Of a DNA stretch of 64,000 nucleotides, positions 19,561 through 28,498 are shown piece by piece. The notes beneath the pieces are model-generated. The model was not told where the DNA came from. It ran no database searches and worked only from the letters and a program-made list of their open reading frames with translations. Numbering within the stretch: position 1 is the stretch's first letter; each line of letters starts with the position of its first letter. The position numbers were made by a program, and so were the translations under genes. This stretch comes from Bacteroidota bacterium (GTDB taxonomy: Bacteria; Bacteroidota; Ignavibacteria; UBA10030; UBA6906): positions 1-64,000 of the forward strand of contig JAUQWO010000075.1 of assembly GCA_030835135.1 (NCBI GenBank). Reading direction: 5' to 3'.

Positions 19561-21528
19561 ATGGCAACGAAGTGGAAATACCGCAATCCCATCAGGACGG
19601 GATTCCAGATCCTGATCCTCGCGTTGATCGGCTATGTCGCCGTCCGGCCACTGTTCGGTGGCGGCTACGCAGCGGACTTTGAGGCCTACTGTCCGTTCGG
19701 CGGACTCTCGTCCCTGGCAAGCTGGTTCAACATCGGATCGATGTCATGCACGATGAGTGAGGTACAGATCGCAGTGGGGCTCGGACTCCTCGTCGGCGTC
19801 ATCGTGATCGGCAAACTGTTCTGCAGCTACCTCTGTCCGATCGGCTCCATCACGGAATGGCTTGGTCTCCTCGGCGACAAGCTGAAGATCCGGCGCGAGA
19901 TCCCCGGGGCGGTGGACCGTCCGCTCCGCGTCCTGAAGTACGTGCTGTTGTTCCTCACGTTCTACTTCACGATGACCACAAGCGAGCTGTTCTGCAAAGA
20001 GTATGAACCGTACTTCGCGGTGGCGAACCTGTTCAAGAACTCGGACATCAACATCCTGTATGCGGTGATCGCCACTGTGGTCACCATCGGCGGTTCCATC
20101 GTGTACCGTTTGTTCTGGTGCAAGTACCTTTGTCCGCTCGGTGCTCTGAGCAACATCTTCCTGAATGTGATCCCCGTCGCGGTCCTCATCGGTGCGTTCG
20201 TGGTGGCGAACCTGCTGGGTGCGGGGATCGGGTACGTCTGGCTGCTGGGGGCGATCGTGCTCCTCGGCGCGCTCACGGAGGTGGTGAAACTCCGCAGCTA
20301 CATCCTCCCCCTGGCGAAGATCGAGCGGGTCGCCGAGGTGTGCACCGATTGCGGTCTGTGCGATGACAAGTGCCCGCAGGGGATCGAGATCTCGTCGTAC
20401 ACGACGGTCACGCATACCGACTGCACCCTATGCACCGACTGCGTCTATGCCTGCCCCATGAAGAACGCCCTCAGCATCACCCGTCAGAAACGGTCCTGGA
20501 TGAAGTACGTCGCACCGGTGTCGGTCGTCGTTCTGGTGGGCCTGAGTCTGGGTGCCTCGTCATACTTCGAGTTGACCACGATCGCCGAGCGGTGGGGCGG
20601 GTTCGACAGCCTGCACACGTTGCGGACCTTCGAGATGTCGGGCCTCAAGAATGTGAAGTGCTATGGCAGCTCGATGTCCGTGAAGCAGAAGCTGGCGACC
20701 GTCCACGGTATCTATGGCCTCGACGCGTATGCCAGTTCCCACTCGGTGCGCGTGTACTACAATCCGGAAGAGATCAACGAAGCGGCGGTGCGTGCGTCCT
20801 TGTTCACCCCCACGAAGCAGAAAGTGCGGGAGCTGAAAGGCAAGGCACCGGAGCAGCTTGCCGTGATGGAGATCGGGATCAACAAGCTGTTCGACCTGAT
20901 CGATTTCAACAACCTCGTCTATGCGTTGCGCGAGAGCCCTGCGGTGTACGGGTTCGAAACACGGTACGGTGAGCCCGTGATGACAACGGTGTTCTACGAT
21001 GCATCGGCCCTGGACCGTGCCGGTATCCGTGCGCTGATCGAGGCGGACGAGGTGACGGTGAAGAAGCCGACGGGAGTGGAGACCGTGTCGCTGGCGTTCT
21101 TCTGTGAGGATGACGGGGCGGACCAGGGGACGATCGCGATCGCGGACTATCGGAAGCGGATCTTCCGTCCGTACGACCGGCAGTTCAACGAGTATGCGAC
21201 CTATACTCCCGCGCAGCTGAAGGTGTGGGTGTTCCCCATGCCCGAGGCGGATGCTGCGCCGTTGCGGCGCTACCTCGGTTCGTTATCGAGCCATCTCTCC
21301 GCCGATAGCGGGATCGTGCGGCTGTCCACGCGGTATCTGGATGTCCCGTCCGGGCTGGTCTACTTCGATCCCGGGAGGACGAGTGCTGAGGCGATCGCGG
21401 CGGCACTGACGAAGCAGGAGTTGACGGTGTTCCGCACGGAGACCGAAACGGAATCCTTCGCGAACCCGTTCCATCTTACGACGGAAGGGAAGGTGGTTGG
21501 GGCCGAACAGTTGGAGGAACAGGAGTAG
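19561..21528 (+). CDS. polyferredoxin membrane protein (NapH/CcoG-like) with HMA-like C-terminal repeats
   Basis: 655 aa. About six TM helices (residues 12-330) contain two conserved CxxxCP loops (FCSYLCPIG and WCKYLCPLG) as in NapH/NosR/CcoG. Two 4Fe-4S motifs follow (CTDCGLCDDKCPQG and CTLCTDCVYACPM, about 260-310), then another TM helix. From about 350 the protein continues into three beta-alpha-beta repeats resembling heavy-metal-associated domains (about 358-415, 440-500 and 555-625). These mostly lack the CxxC: the first has KCYGSSM. It could pass electrons to a membrane or metal-handling partner. The partner is not encoded beside it. Confidence 0.78.
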   Translation: MATKWKYRNPIRTGFQILILALIGYVAVRPLFGGGYAADFEAYCPFGGLSSLASWFNIGSMSCTMSEVQIAVGLGLLVGVIVIGKLFCSYLCPIGSITEWLGLLGDKLKIRREIPGAVDRPLRVLKYVLLFLTFYFTMTTSELFCKEYEPYFAVANLFKNSDINILYAVIATVVTIGGSIVYRLFWCKYLCPLGALSNIFLNVIPVAVLIGAFVVANLLGAGIGYVWLLGAIVLLGALTEVVKLRSYILPLAKIERVAEVCTDCGLCDDKCPQGIEISSYTTVTHTDCTLCTDCVYACPMKNALSITRQKRSWMKYVAPVSVVVLVGLSLGASSYFELTTIAERWGGFDSLHTLRTFEMSGLKNVKCYGSSMSVKQKLATVHGIYGLDAYASSHSVRVYYNPEEINEAAVRASLFTPTKQKVRELKGKAPEQLAVMEIGINKLFDLIDFNNLVYALRESPAVYGFETRYGEPVMTTVFYDASALDRAGIRALIEADEVTVKKPTGVETVSLAFFCEDDGADQGTIAIADYRKRIFRPYDRQFNEYATYTPAQLKVWVFPMPEADAAPLRRYLGSLSSHLSADSGIVRLSTRYLDVPSGLVYFDPGRTSAEAIAAALTKQELTVFRTETETESFANPFHLTTEGKVVGAEQLEEQE

Positions 21529-21558
21529 GGGAGCGGCAACGGAGAGCGGCAACGGAGA

Positions 21559-21594
21559 ACGGGGGAGGGTGGCATACCACCCTCCCCCGTTTTT
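21559..21594 (+). terminator. intrinsic terminator after the ferredoxin gene
   Basis: A perfect 14-base-pair stem (arms 21559-21572 and 21577-21590) with loop CATA, followed by a T tract (21590-21594). It sits between the convergent ferredoxin gene and panD. Confidence 0.88.
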
Positions 21595-21604
21595 CATTTC
21601 ACCG

Positions 21605-22009
21605 TCAGCACCCCCGGACGTGTGTCTGCGGGCCCGGCAATTCCGGACCGACCTCGGTCATGGTGTTCGCGCTGTCCACGAACACGACCGTGGGCCGGAA
21701 TGTTGCGACCTGGGACTCGGGGACGTCGGCGAACGCCGCGATGATCACGAGGTCGCCGGGGCCTGCCAGGTGGGCCGCGGCGCCGTTCACACAGATCGAG
21801 CGTTCGCCTTCCTCGCCGAGGATGGCATAGGTCTCGAACCGGGTGCCACGGGTGACATTCCAGACGTTGACGGCTTCGTACTCGGCGATGCCGGCGATAC
21901 GGAGAAGGTCGGGAGGGATCGTGATGCTTCCCTCATAATGGAGATTCGCTTCGGTGACCGTGGCGCGGTGGATCTTGGCCCGGAGCATTCTGCGGTACGT
22001 TTCGTTCAT
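21605..22009 (-). CDS. panD: aspartate 1-decarboxylase (pyruvoyl enzyme)
   Basis: 134 aa. It makes beta-alanine from aspartate for pantothenate and CoA synthesis. The N-terminal MLRAKIHRATVT is typical, and YEGSITI contains the Gly27-Ser28 self-cleavage site that generates the pyruvoyl group. The start is placed at ATG 22009; the open frame extends upstream without homology. It is downstream of apaG on the same strand, 76 bases away. Confidence 0.95.
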   Translation of the reverse strand: MNETYRRMLRAKIHRATVTEANLHYEGSITIPPDLLRIAGIAEYEAVNVWNVTRGTRFETYAILGEEGERSICVNGAAAHLAGPGDLVIIAAFADVPESQVATFRPTVVFVDSANTMTEVGPELPGPQTHVRGC

Positions 22010-22085
22010 CGGCTTTTCAACACGCTCCGTGCAGACGGGGTTCCCGGTAGAGCGGGGTGCCCTCCTCGGGTGGCGGAGCTCCCGA

Positions 22086-22487
22086 TCAGTTCGCCATGGC
22101 CCGCAGCGTGAAGCGGGGGACCACCACATAGAAAAGCTCCCCGTTCGGCCGGCGCATCAGGTATGTCCCTTCCATCGTCCCTTCGAAGGTGTCCAACACG
22201 CAATAGCTGTTGTACTCGTGTGCCTTGCCCGGCTGGATCACCGGCTGCTGGCCCACGACACCTTCGCCTTCCACTTCACGCAGGGCTTCGACCGCATTGC
22301 GGATGAACCAGTGGCGTCGGAGCAGCTGGACCGGCTGGGTGCTGTTGTTCTCGATGCGGATGAAATAGGCAAAAACGAACTTCTTCCCGATGACATCCGA
22401 CTGTCCGTCCAGATAGATCGGGCGGACCGAGATGGTGATGCGCTCGGTGGTGGCTTCATACGGCTGCATGGAAAACAAGTGTTCCAT
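22086..22487 (-). CDS. apaG: ApaG domain protein
   Basis: 133 aa, full length for ApaG, a fibronectin-III-like fold of uncertain biochemical role, linked in enterobacteria to Co2+ resistance and Ap4A levels. Recognised by the segments FVFAYFIRIENNS, LLRRHWFI, VVGQQPVI and GTMEGTYLM. The start may be 22487 or ATG 22469. No strong ribosome site is visible at either, which may mean it is coupled to the small upstream ORF. Confidence 0.9.
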   Translation of the reverse strand: MEHLFSMQPYEATTERITISVRPIYLDGQSDVIGKKFVFAYFIRIENNSTQPVQLLRRHWFIRNAVEALREVEGEGVVGQQPVIQPGKAHEYNSYCVLDTFEGTMEGTYLMRRPNGELFYVVVPRFTLRAMAN

Positions 22488-22505
22488 CGGGGTGCCCGTG
22501 TGATG

Positions 22506-22673
22506 TCAGATGCGGATGTCGATCGTTGGCGGGATCGCACTCGTGACCGCCCGCGCAAACCGATCGTACATGGTGGTTCTCCGGTGCTGCATGCTCTGCA
22601 GCTGCCGTACTTCTTTCCCCCTGCTGCGATCCTGGCGGTCGTCGATGATCGTCACGGTGAAGACCTTCATCAT
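22506..22673 (-). CDS. possible small protein upstream of apaG
   Basis: 55 aa, basic (MKVFTVTIIDDRQDRSRGK at the start), ending 18 bases before apaG. It is supported by a promoter-like sequence about 115 bases upstream and by filling an otherwise empty gap. No family is recognised and the ribosome site is weak. It could be non-coding leader sequence instead. Confidence 0.35.
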   Translation of the reverse strand: MMKVFTVTIIDDRQDRSRGKEVRQLQSMQHRRTTMYDRFARAVTSAIPPTIDIRI

Positions 22674-22791
22674 CTGACGCCCGGAAGGAGAGTACCCTCC
22701 TGCAGTCGATATCCCTGGTGTGGAGACCGGGAGCATAGTGTCCTGAAAGTGTAACAGCCTGGAATGGCGGGGAGTTCACAACGTGTTAGCT

Positions 22792-22823
22792 CAAAGATAC
22801 AACTCCGACGGACGAAACACAAC
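22792..22823 (-). promoter_or_regulatory. candidate promoter for the apaG-panD unit
   Basis: Read on the minus strand: GTTG (22823-22820), 20 bases, TATCTTTG (22799-22792). TATCTTTG is a full match to the Bacteroidota -7 element TAnnTTTG, and the -33 box matches 3 of 4 positions. The rest of 22674-22914 has no gene that I can support. Confidence 0.5.
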
Positions 22824-22914
22824 AGAAAGCAACCGAAAAGAGCAGCGTGTGCGCTGCGTCACGAATTGTGATGGGTGCTGATCCCTGTGTGTTTCCCCTG
22901 TGACGGGACACCGG

Positions 22915-23403
22915 TCAAGAGGCAATGGCCACATCCACCGGCTCGGGGGAGAGGGCTGCACCCAGGTCCCGCGGGGTGATCTCCACCAGAAAGCCGCGCT
23001 TGCCCCCGTTGATGAACAGGCGTGGCAGGTCGAGGATCGTCCGTTCAGCATAGACGCGCACGCGGGTCCGCGTCCCGAACGGGCTCACGCCACCGACCAC
23101 GTATCCCGTCACCTTCGTCACCGTGGCCGGGTCACACGGCTCCACCCGCTTCGCACCGATCGCCCGTGCCAGCTGTTTGGTCGAGACTTCACGATCGCCA
23201 TGCATCAGAACCACGAGAGGTGTGCGTCCGTCGGCCTGCATGACCAGGGTCTTGATCACGCAGTGCTCATCCACCCCGAGCGCTGCGGACGCATGGGCAG
23301 TGCCGCCATGTTCCTCGAAGGGATACAGGTGCGGCGTATAGGGTATCTTGCGATCGCGCAGCATGCGGATCGCGGTGGTGACCGGGAAGTCGGTGTCAGT
23401 CAT
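22915..23403 (-). CDS. ybaK: YbaK/EbsC-type aminoacyl-tRNA deacylase
   Basis: 162 aa. This family hydrolyses mischarged tRNA, classically Cys-tRNA(Pro), in trans. Typical segments are CVIKTLVMQ, LVVLMHGDREVSTKQLARAIGAKRVEP and GYVVGGVSPFG, with the conserved Lys in VIKTL. The start is ATG 23403, two bases after the glycosyltransferase stop (23406), so it is the third gene of a tight minus-strand operon. The substrate within the YbaK/EbsC/ProX group is not certain. Confidence 0.88.
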   Translation of the reverse strand: MTDTDFPVTTAIRMLRDRKIPYTPHLYPFEEHGGTAHASAALGVDEHCVIKTLVMQADGRTPLVVLMHGDREVSTKQLARAIGAKRVEPCDPATVTKVTGYVVGGVSPFGTRTRVRVYAERTILDLPRLFINGGKRGFLVEITPRDLGAALSPEPVDVAIAS

Positions 23404-23405
23404 GG

Positions 23406-24746
23406 TCAACGCATGATCGGTGATGATTCCGGCGACAGGGCACCCGTCCGCAGCACCTCCTGGATCCGGTACAGCCCGAGTTTCCGTGCTCTGAGAAAAC
23501 CGGACCAGGCCAGTCCGGCAAAGATCCCATCCCGCAACTTGTCGAAGAGCCACTCATCGGCGTAATCCGGGTCCTCCTGGCGGATCCCGGCGCCGATCTC
23601 CTGCAGCCATCGCCGGTTGAACTTCTCCTGAGAACCGAGTGCCGGGGTCATGATGATCGGCAGGCCAAGGGCCGCATAGAATGAGATCTCGCTTGGCTTG
23701 GTCCAGAGGATGTCCGTCTCCCGGATCGTTCCGGAAAAGCGCGCGAAGTACTCCTCGAGTGTTGGCGCGTAGATCACCTGGAGTCCGGGGGCGCCGGGCG
23801 CGTGGGCATCCTTGACGGCGTAGAAGTAATCGCGCACCTCCGGCCGCGTTCCCGCGAGAAGGTTCAGCCGGAGACCTCCTCCTTTGATCCGGTTCCGGAG
23901 GCTGGCAACGATCCGTGCGCCGATCTCCTTCTGTGCACCCGCCCCGCCGACGGCGAAGGTGATGGTCAGAACGTGATGCGGATCGGGTCTGCAATTCTCC
24001 GGCCCGAGATAGTGTTCGAGGTTCCGGTCGTGCATGGGCCAGAAGCGCGATGCCGGGTCGAGTGTCCGTAACCGGCGCCCGAGTACGGACCGCAAGGCGG
24101 TCATCTCCCGTCCGCCGACCAGTTCATCCGGCAGCGGAAAGCCGGTAAGCAGGATCCGATCTTCCGGTACCCCGTAGGCGCGGAGACGGCGGGCGGCCTT
24201 CCCGCACGGTGCGAAATAGACGATGCGGCTCTTCCATGGCTCCGCGGCAACCCACACACGGTTCAGGTCCGCGTCGCAAATAATGCAGAAGATCCGGTGG
24301 TCCGTTCTGGAATCCACGGCGATGGCGGGTGCAAAGAACGAGGTGACCACGGGCAGCTTCCGCGTGCCGATCCTGTCCACCATTCCCTGACAGAGGCCTT
24401 TGTCCACAAGGGAGGTAAGCAGCTTCACCTGGAATGTCCGGTGCGACAGGTTTCGCATCGGATACAGCGACGGGATCCGGAGAAGACTGTCCAGCAGGCC
24501 GAAGATCGGTTTGCCGATCACCGGGATCCCGTGCGCACGCGAGAGTCCTTCGTACGCCATGAGCATGCGCGACCAGAGGCGCTTTTCCGTGCGCGAGGCG
24601 GCGTCGTTGCGGCCGACCGTGATGATGCCGCCCTCCGCGATCCCGCGGAGCGGATACACTGCTCGCTGGTGGCCGTAGCCCATATCGGCGGCCACCACCC
24701 ATGCACGGCCGGGCGTATCCTCCTGGTGCAGATTCTCCCCGGTCAT
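23406..24746 (-). CDS. MGDG synthase/MurG-like glycosyltransferase (GT-B fold), divergent
   Basis: 446 aa, soluble. The N-terminal ADMGYGHQRA loop resembles the GGGH loop of MGDG synthases and MurG. VVTSFFAPAIAV and RILLTGFPLP match the end of the first Rossmann domain. TKPSEISFYAALGLPIIMTP and SQEKFNRRWLQEIGAG match the donor-binding region. It probably transfers a sugar to a lipid or envelope acceptor, but the family is divergent and no substrate can be given. The start overlaps the S9 peptidase stop (ATGA). Confidence 0.6.
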   Translation of the reverse strand: MTGENLHQEDTPGRAWVVAADMGYGHQRAVYPLRGIAEGGIITVGRNDAASRTEKRLWSRMLMAYEGLSRAHGIPVIGKPIFGLLDSLLRIPSLYPMRNLSHRTFQVKLLTSLVDKGLCQGMVDRIGTRKLPVVTSFFAPAIAVDSRTDHRIFCIICDADLNRVWVAAEPWKSRIVYFAPCGKAARRLRAYGVPEDRILLTGFPLPDELVGGREMTALRSVLGRRLRTLDPASRFWPMHDRNLEHYLGPENCRPDPHHVLTITFAVGGAGAQKEIGARIVASLRNRIKGGGLRLNLLAGTRPEVRDYFYAVKDAHAPGAPGLQVIYAPTLEEYFARFSGTIRETDILWTKPSEISFYAALGLPIIMTPALGSQEKFNRRWLQEIGAGIRQEDPDYADEWLFDKLRDGIFAGLAWSGFLRARKLGLYRIQEVLRTGALSPESSPIMR

Positions 24747-26818
24747 TTCTTCTCGTACGCCTGGTTGCGGAGCATCAGGGTCATGTCGTACGGCGCCGGA
24801 CCTCCGCCGAGATACATGTGGAACCAGTCCAGATGCGCATTATAATAGAAGGGCATGGACTTCACGGCATTGGGCCAGTGTCCGTCGTTCTTGAACACGA
24901 TGAGGCGCGACGGGATGCGGCGGCGCTGCAGATCCGTGAAGAACTCCAGGCTCTGGGTGTAGGGTACCCGGTAGTCGCGCTCACCGGTGATGACGAGGCA
25001 CGGCGTGGCAAAGTCCTTCACGAAGTTGTTCGGCGACCAGCGCTGGTACAGCGGCGACTCCCAGGGGAGTCCGCCAAGATCGTATTCCGGGAACCAGAGC
25101 TCTTCCGTGGCCCCGTGCATGGCCTTCAGGTCATAGACGCCCATCATCGCCGCGAGCGCCTTGAAGCGGGTGGTATGGCCTTCGAGCCACATCATCATGT
25201 ACCCGCCATACGACCATCCCATGGCGCCCATGCGGTCGGCGTCGACGTACGACAGCCGTGCGAGCGAATCGCTCACGGCCAGGACATCGTCGTACACCTT
25301 CCCTCCCCAATCCTTCGAGATCGCCGCGGTGAAATCCTGTCCGTACCCCGTGGAGCCGTGCGGGTTCGGGAACGCGACGACATATCCGGATCCGGGGTAC
25401 ACCTGCCAGTCGCCGCGGAACGCATCGGCCCATTGGCTCTGGGGTCCGCCGTGGACATTCAGGATGAGCGGATACTTCTTTGAGGGATCGAAGTTGTGGG
25501 GCTTCACCACGAAGGTGTGGATCTTCCGTCCGGTGGGCGAGGGGATCCAGAGTTCTTCGGCCGGACGTATGTCCACTTCCTCTTCGATCGCTGTGTTGAA
25601 CGTCGTCAGCTTCTTCAGTCCCTTGCCGTCCGTGCCGCAGATCCAGAGCTCGGGCGGTTCGCCGATCGCCCGGCGGACGAAGGTGACACGATCACCGGCA
25701 GGCGACACGGCATAGCCGTCGATGGTCTTCACATCGATCACCTGCGCGTATTTCCCCGACGTGAGGTCGAGGCGGTAGAGCGGCACATGTCCCTGCACCT
25801 CCGCGGTGAAGAACAGGCTCTTGCTGTCGGGCGCCCATTGCACATCCACGACCCAGTTGTCGAAGTCTTCGGCCTTCCTCGTGATCTCTCCCGTGGCGCG
25901 ATCGTACACCGCGATCGCGAACCTGTCTGCCTCATATCCTGGAATGCGCTGGGTACGGAACGCGATGCGCTTGCCGTCCGGCGCATACGATGGATCGCCG
26001 TCGTAGGCCCGGTTCGCGGTGGTGAGGTTCTTCAGCGGACCGCCACCGGTGGGAACGACCCAGAGATCCTTGTTCGTTGTTTCGGCCTCGAACTTCTCGT
26101 GGTTCGCGACGAAGCACACTTCTTTGCCATCGGGAGAGAACGCGAACCCGGTGCCACCCAGCGCGAACGTAGGTGCATCGTGCGTTCCCGGGGTCAGATC
26201 GGTGTAGGTCTTCGCCTCGGTATCGAAGGCGATCAGATGGGAGACCTTCCCTTCTTTCCATGTGGTCCAGTGCCGGTAGAGCAGGCCATCGGCCATGTAC
26301 GCCTGCAGCGGCCCGTTGTCCGCGGCCGTTGCCGTGGCCTTGTTGCAGCTGTCGCTTGCCCCGCAATCGGGATAGACATCGCTCGCGAACAGTATCCGCT
26401 TCCCATCCGGTGACCAGATCGGATCGCCGACGCCGGGTGAGAAGTCCGTGAGCTGGCGTGGTTCGCCGCCGGCGAGGGGGATGGTCCAGGCCTGCGGGCC
26501 ATTCTTTCGGGTGGACACGAACAGCAGGCTCGCGCCATCCGGCGACCACCGGGGATGCGTATCCGATCCCGGATCGTTGGTCATCCGGCGCAACCCGGTG
26601 CCATCGGTCCGGATGCAATAGATCTCATTGTTCGTGGTCCCTTTGGCCAGGTCGCTTTCCCGTACCACGAAGGCGATCTGATTCCCATCGGGAGAGAACT
26701 GAGGATCCTCGAGCCCCTTGAGGCGGTACAGATCGGCGATGGCAAATGGCTTTTTCTGCCCCGGGGAGGGGGCGACGAGCAAGATCAGTGCGATACAGGC
26801 AGCAGCGAAACGGCGCAT
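24743..26818 (-). CDS. S9 family prolyl oligopeptidase / dipeptidyl peptidase, secreted
   Basis: 691 aa. The start at ATG 26818 gives a signal peptide (about 1-20). A seven-bladed WD40-like propeller (about 25-430) has recurring FSPDG/WSPDG/YAPDG motifs. The alpha/beta-hydrolase domain follows, with nucleophile Ser536 (GWSYGGY), Asp615 (GERDYRVPY) and His647 (NDGHWP). This architecture is shared by DPP-IV and acylaminoacyl peptidases, which cut dipeptides or acylated residues from peptides. It is the first gene of the minus-strand operon and divergent from alr. Confidence 0.92.
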   Translation of the reverse strand: MRRFAAACIALILLVAPSPGQKKPFAIADLYRLKGLEDPQFSPDGNQIAFVVRESDLAKGTTNNEIYCIRTDGTGLRRMTNDPGSDTHPRWSPDGASLLFVSTRKNGPQAWTIPLAGGEPRQLTDFSPGVGDPIWSPDGKRILFASDVYPDCGASDSCNKATATAADNGPLQAYMADGLLYRHWTTWKEGKVSHLIAFDTEAKTYTDLTPGTHDAPTFALGGTGFAFSPDGKEVCFVANHEKFEAETTNKDLWVVPTGGGPLKNLTTANRAYDGDPSYAPDGKRIAFRTQRIPGYEADRFAIAVYDRATGEITRKAEDFDNWVVDVQWAPDSKSLFFTAEVQGHVPLYRLDLTSGKYAQVIDVKTIDGYAVSPAGDRVTFVRRAIGEPPELWICGTDGKGLKKLTTFNTAIEEEVDIRPAEELWIPSPTGRKIHTFVVKPHNFDPSKKYPLILNVHGGPQSQWADAFRGDWQVYPGSGYVVAFPNPHGSTGYGQDFTAAISKDWGGKVYDDVLAVSDSLARLSYVDADRMGAMGWSYGGYMMMWLEGHTTRFKALAAMMGVYDLKAMHGATEELWFPEYDLGGLPWESPLYQRWSPNNFVKDFATPCLVITGERDYRVPYTQSLEFFTDLQRRRIPSRLIVFKNDGHWPNAVKSMPFYYNAHLDWFHMYLGGGPAPYDMTLMLRNQAYEKK

Positions 26819-26874
26819 GCGAAGTCCTTCACAGATAGGGACGGAATAGAAGCGATGGGGTCGTTGTCCGGCTG

Positions 26875-26906
26875 AAAAATTACGCAACCGGGGCACCAAT
26901 AGCAAT
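26875..26906 (-). promoter_or_regulatory. candidate promoter for the S9 peptidase operon
   Basis: Minus strand: ATTG (26906-26903), 20 bases, TAATTTTT (26882-26875), matching xTTG-N20-TAnnTTT. It lies about 57 bases upstream of the peptidase ATG in the divergent gap with alr. Confidence 0.45.
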
Positions 26907-26943
26907 CGCTTGAAAGTCAGACAATTCCTCTCGATATTTCCCC

Positions 26944-28083
26944 ATGGAGCCACTCATGCATGATCATCCCGCCCCGCGCGCGGTCGTGGACTGCGCCGCC
27001 TTCCGTCATAATCTTGATGCGGTCCGTTCCTACGTTGGTCCCGGCGTGCGTATCATGGCGGTGATCAAGGCCAATGGGTATGGCCACGGGATGCTCCACC
27101 TCGCACGTGAAGCGGCAGCGTGGGGGATCACCGATTTCGGTGTTGCGCGTGTCCAGGAAGGCCTGGAATTGCGCACGGCCGGTTTCGATCAGCGCACACT
27201 GGTCTTTGAATCGCCATCGCATCATCTGCTCCGGGACGCGATCGCGCAGGACCTGACGTTGACCGTGGCGGAGCCGGCCGTTCTGGGCATGATCGAAGAT
27301 GAAGCCCGGCGCATTGGGAGACGGGCCACGGTACAGGTGAAGATCGATACGGGCATGGGACGGTTGGGACTTCTGCCGGCCCACGCCGCGGATCTGATCC
27401 TGCGTGCCGGGCGTTCGCACCATGTCATGCTCACCGGTGTCTACAGTCACTTCGCCACCAGCGAGGATCCCGACCGGGCGTTCGCGCTTCTCCAGCTCGA
27501 ACGATTCACGTCCCTGATGGAGAGCGTGCGGCGCAGCGGACTCGAAGTGCCCGACCATCACATGGCGAACAGCGGTGCGATCATTGCGATCCCCGAATCG
27601 CATTGCACCATGGTCCGCCCGGGCATCATGCTGTATGGGTATCCTCCGGGGCAGGGGATGCAGGAACGCTTCCCGGTGCGACCGGTGCTCTCGTTGCTGT
27701 CCCGCGTCGCATTCCTGAAGGATGTACCCACGGGGACATCGATCTCCTACGGGCGGCGGTATTTCACGGGTGCGCCTGCGAGGATCGCGACCGTGCCCAT
27801 GGGCTATGGAGACGGATATTCGCGGCTTTTGACGGGTAAAGCGGAGGTGCTCATACGGGGCGAGCGGTATCCCGTGGTGGGGACCGTTTGTATGGATCAA
27901 CTGATGGTCAATGTGAGCGGAAATCCGCGGATCGCGGTCGGGGATGATGTCGTCTTTGTGGGGGTGGATGGCGCGGAGCGCATCACGGCATGGGACGTGG
28001 CCTCGCACACCGGGACCATTCCCTATGAGACAACATGCGCGTTAACTCCCCGGGTGCCGCGACTCTACCAAAGTTGCGTGTAA
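26944..28083 (+). CDS. alr: alanine racemase
   Basis: 379 aa, full length. PLP-dependent interconversion of L- and D-alanine for peptidoglycan. The PLP lysine is Lys42 in VIKANGYGHG. The opposite-face catalytic tyrosine is Tyr269 in SISYGRRY. The C-terminal GTVCMDQLMVNV segment is also conserved. The gene starts a plus-strand run. ATG 26944 is used; ATG 26956 is also possible. Confidence 0.95.
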   Translation: MEPLMHDHPAPRAVVDCAAFRHNLDAVRSYVGPGVRIMAVIKANGYGHGMLHLAREAAAWGITDFGVARVQEGLELRTAGFDQRTLVFESPSHHLLRDAIAQDLTLTVAEPAVLGMIEDEARRIGRRATVQVKIDTGMGRLGLLPAHAADLILRAGRSHHVMLTGVYSHFATSEDPDRAFALLQLERFTSLMESVRRSGLEVPDHHMANSGAIIAIPESHCTMVRPGIMLYGYPPGQGMQERFPVRPVLSLLSRVAFLKDVPTGTSISYGRRYFTGAPARIATVPMGYGDGYSRLLTGKAEVLIRGERYPVVGTVCMDQLMVNVSGNPRIAVGDDVVFVGVDGAERITAWDVASHTGTIPYETTCALTPRVPRLYQSCV

Positions 28084-28163
28084 GCATGGCATATCGTACA
28101 TTACTCCGAAGCCGGTTCTTCACCGGGAGTGTTGATTTTTTCCATCAGCAGGAGACAGGACGT

Positions 28164-28466
28164 ATGCGGAAGATCGTGGCGGTGAGTGTGATCGCAGGGA
28201 TGTTGTTGGCGACCGTGGCACCCCTTGCGGCCCAGCAGAAGGGAACACCGAAGCAGGCAAAGAAACCTGCGGTGCAGCAGGTTGCTGACTCGTACGTGTG
28301 CCCGATGCACCCCGAAGAGACCTCGACGAAGGCCGGGAAGTGCTCGAAGTGCGGTATGGCCCTCGAGAAGAAGGCCGTGAAGCCGGCGCAGGTGAAGAAG
28401 GACAAGATGAAGCACGAGGGGAAGGACAAGTGCGGCGGATGTGAAGAGAACTGCGGGGGCAACTAG
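28164..28466 (+). CDS. small exported heavy-metal-binding-domain protein with Cys-rich tail
   Basis: 100 aa. The start at ATG 28164 follows AGGAG and gives a signal peptide (about 1-23, ending LAAQ). The central motif YVCPMHPEET with KCSKCGMALE is the HMBD zinc/copper-binding fold found in CusB-like and P-type ATPase N-termini. The Lys-rich tail ends CGGCEENCGG, four more possible ligands. Likely a periplasmic metal buffer or chaperone. No metal pump is adjacent. Confidence 0.75.
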   Translation: MRKIVAVSVIAGMLLATVAPLAAQQKGTPKQAKKPAVQQVADSYVCPMHPEETSTKAGKCSKCGMALEKKAVKPAQVKKDKMKHEGKDKCGGCEENCGGN

Positions 28467-28498
28467 TTCCATTCCCCACGACAGCACAAGGTGATGCC

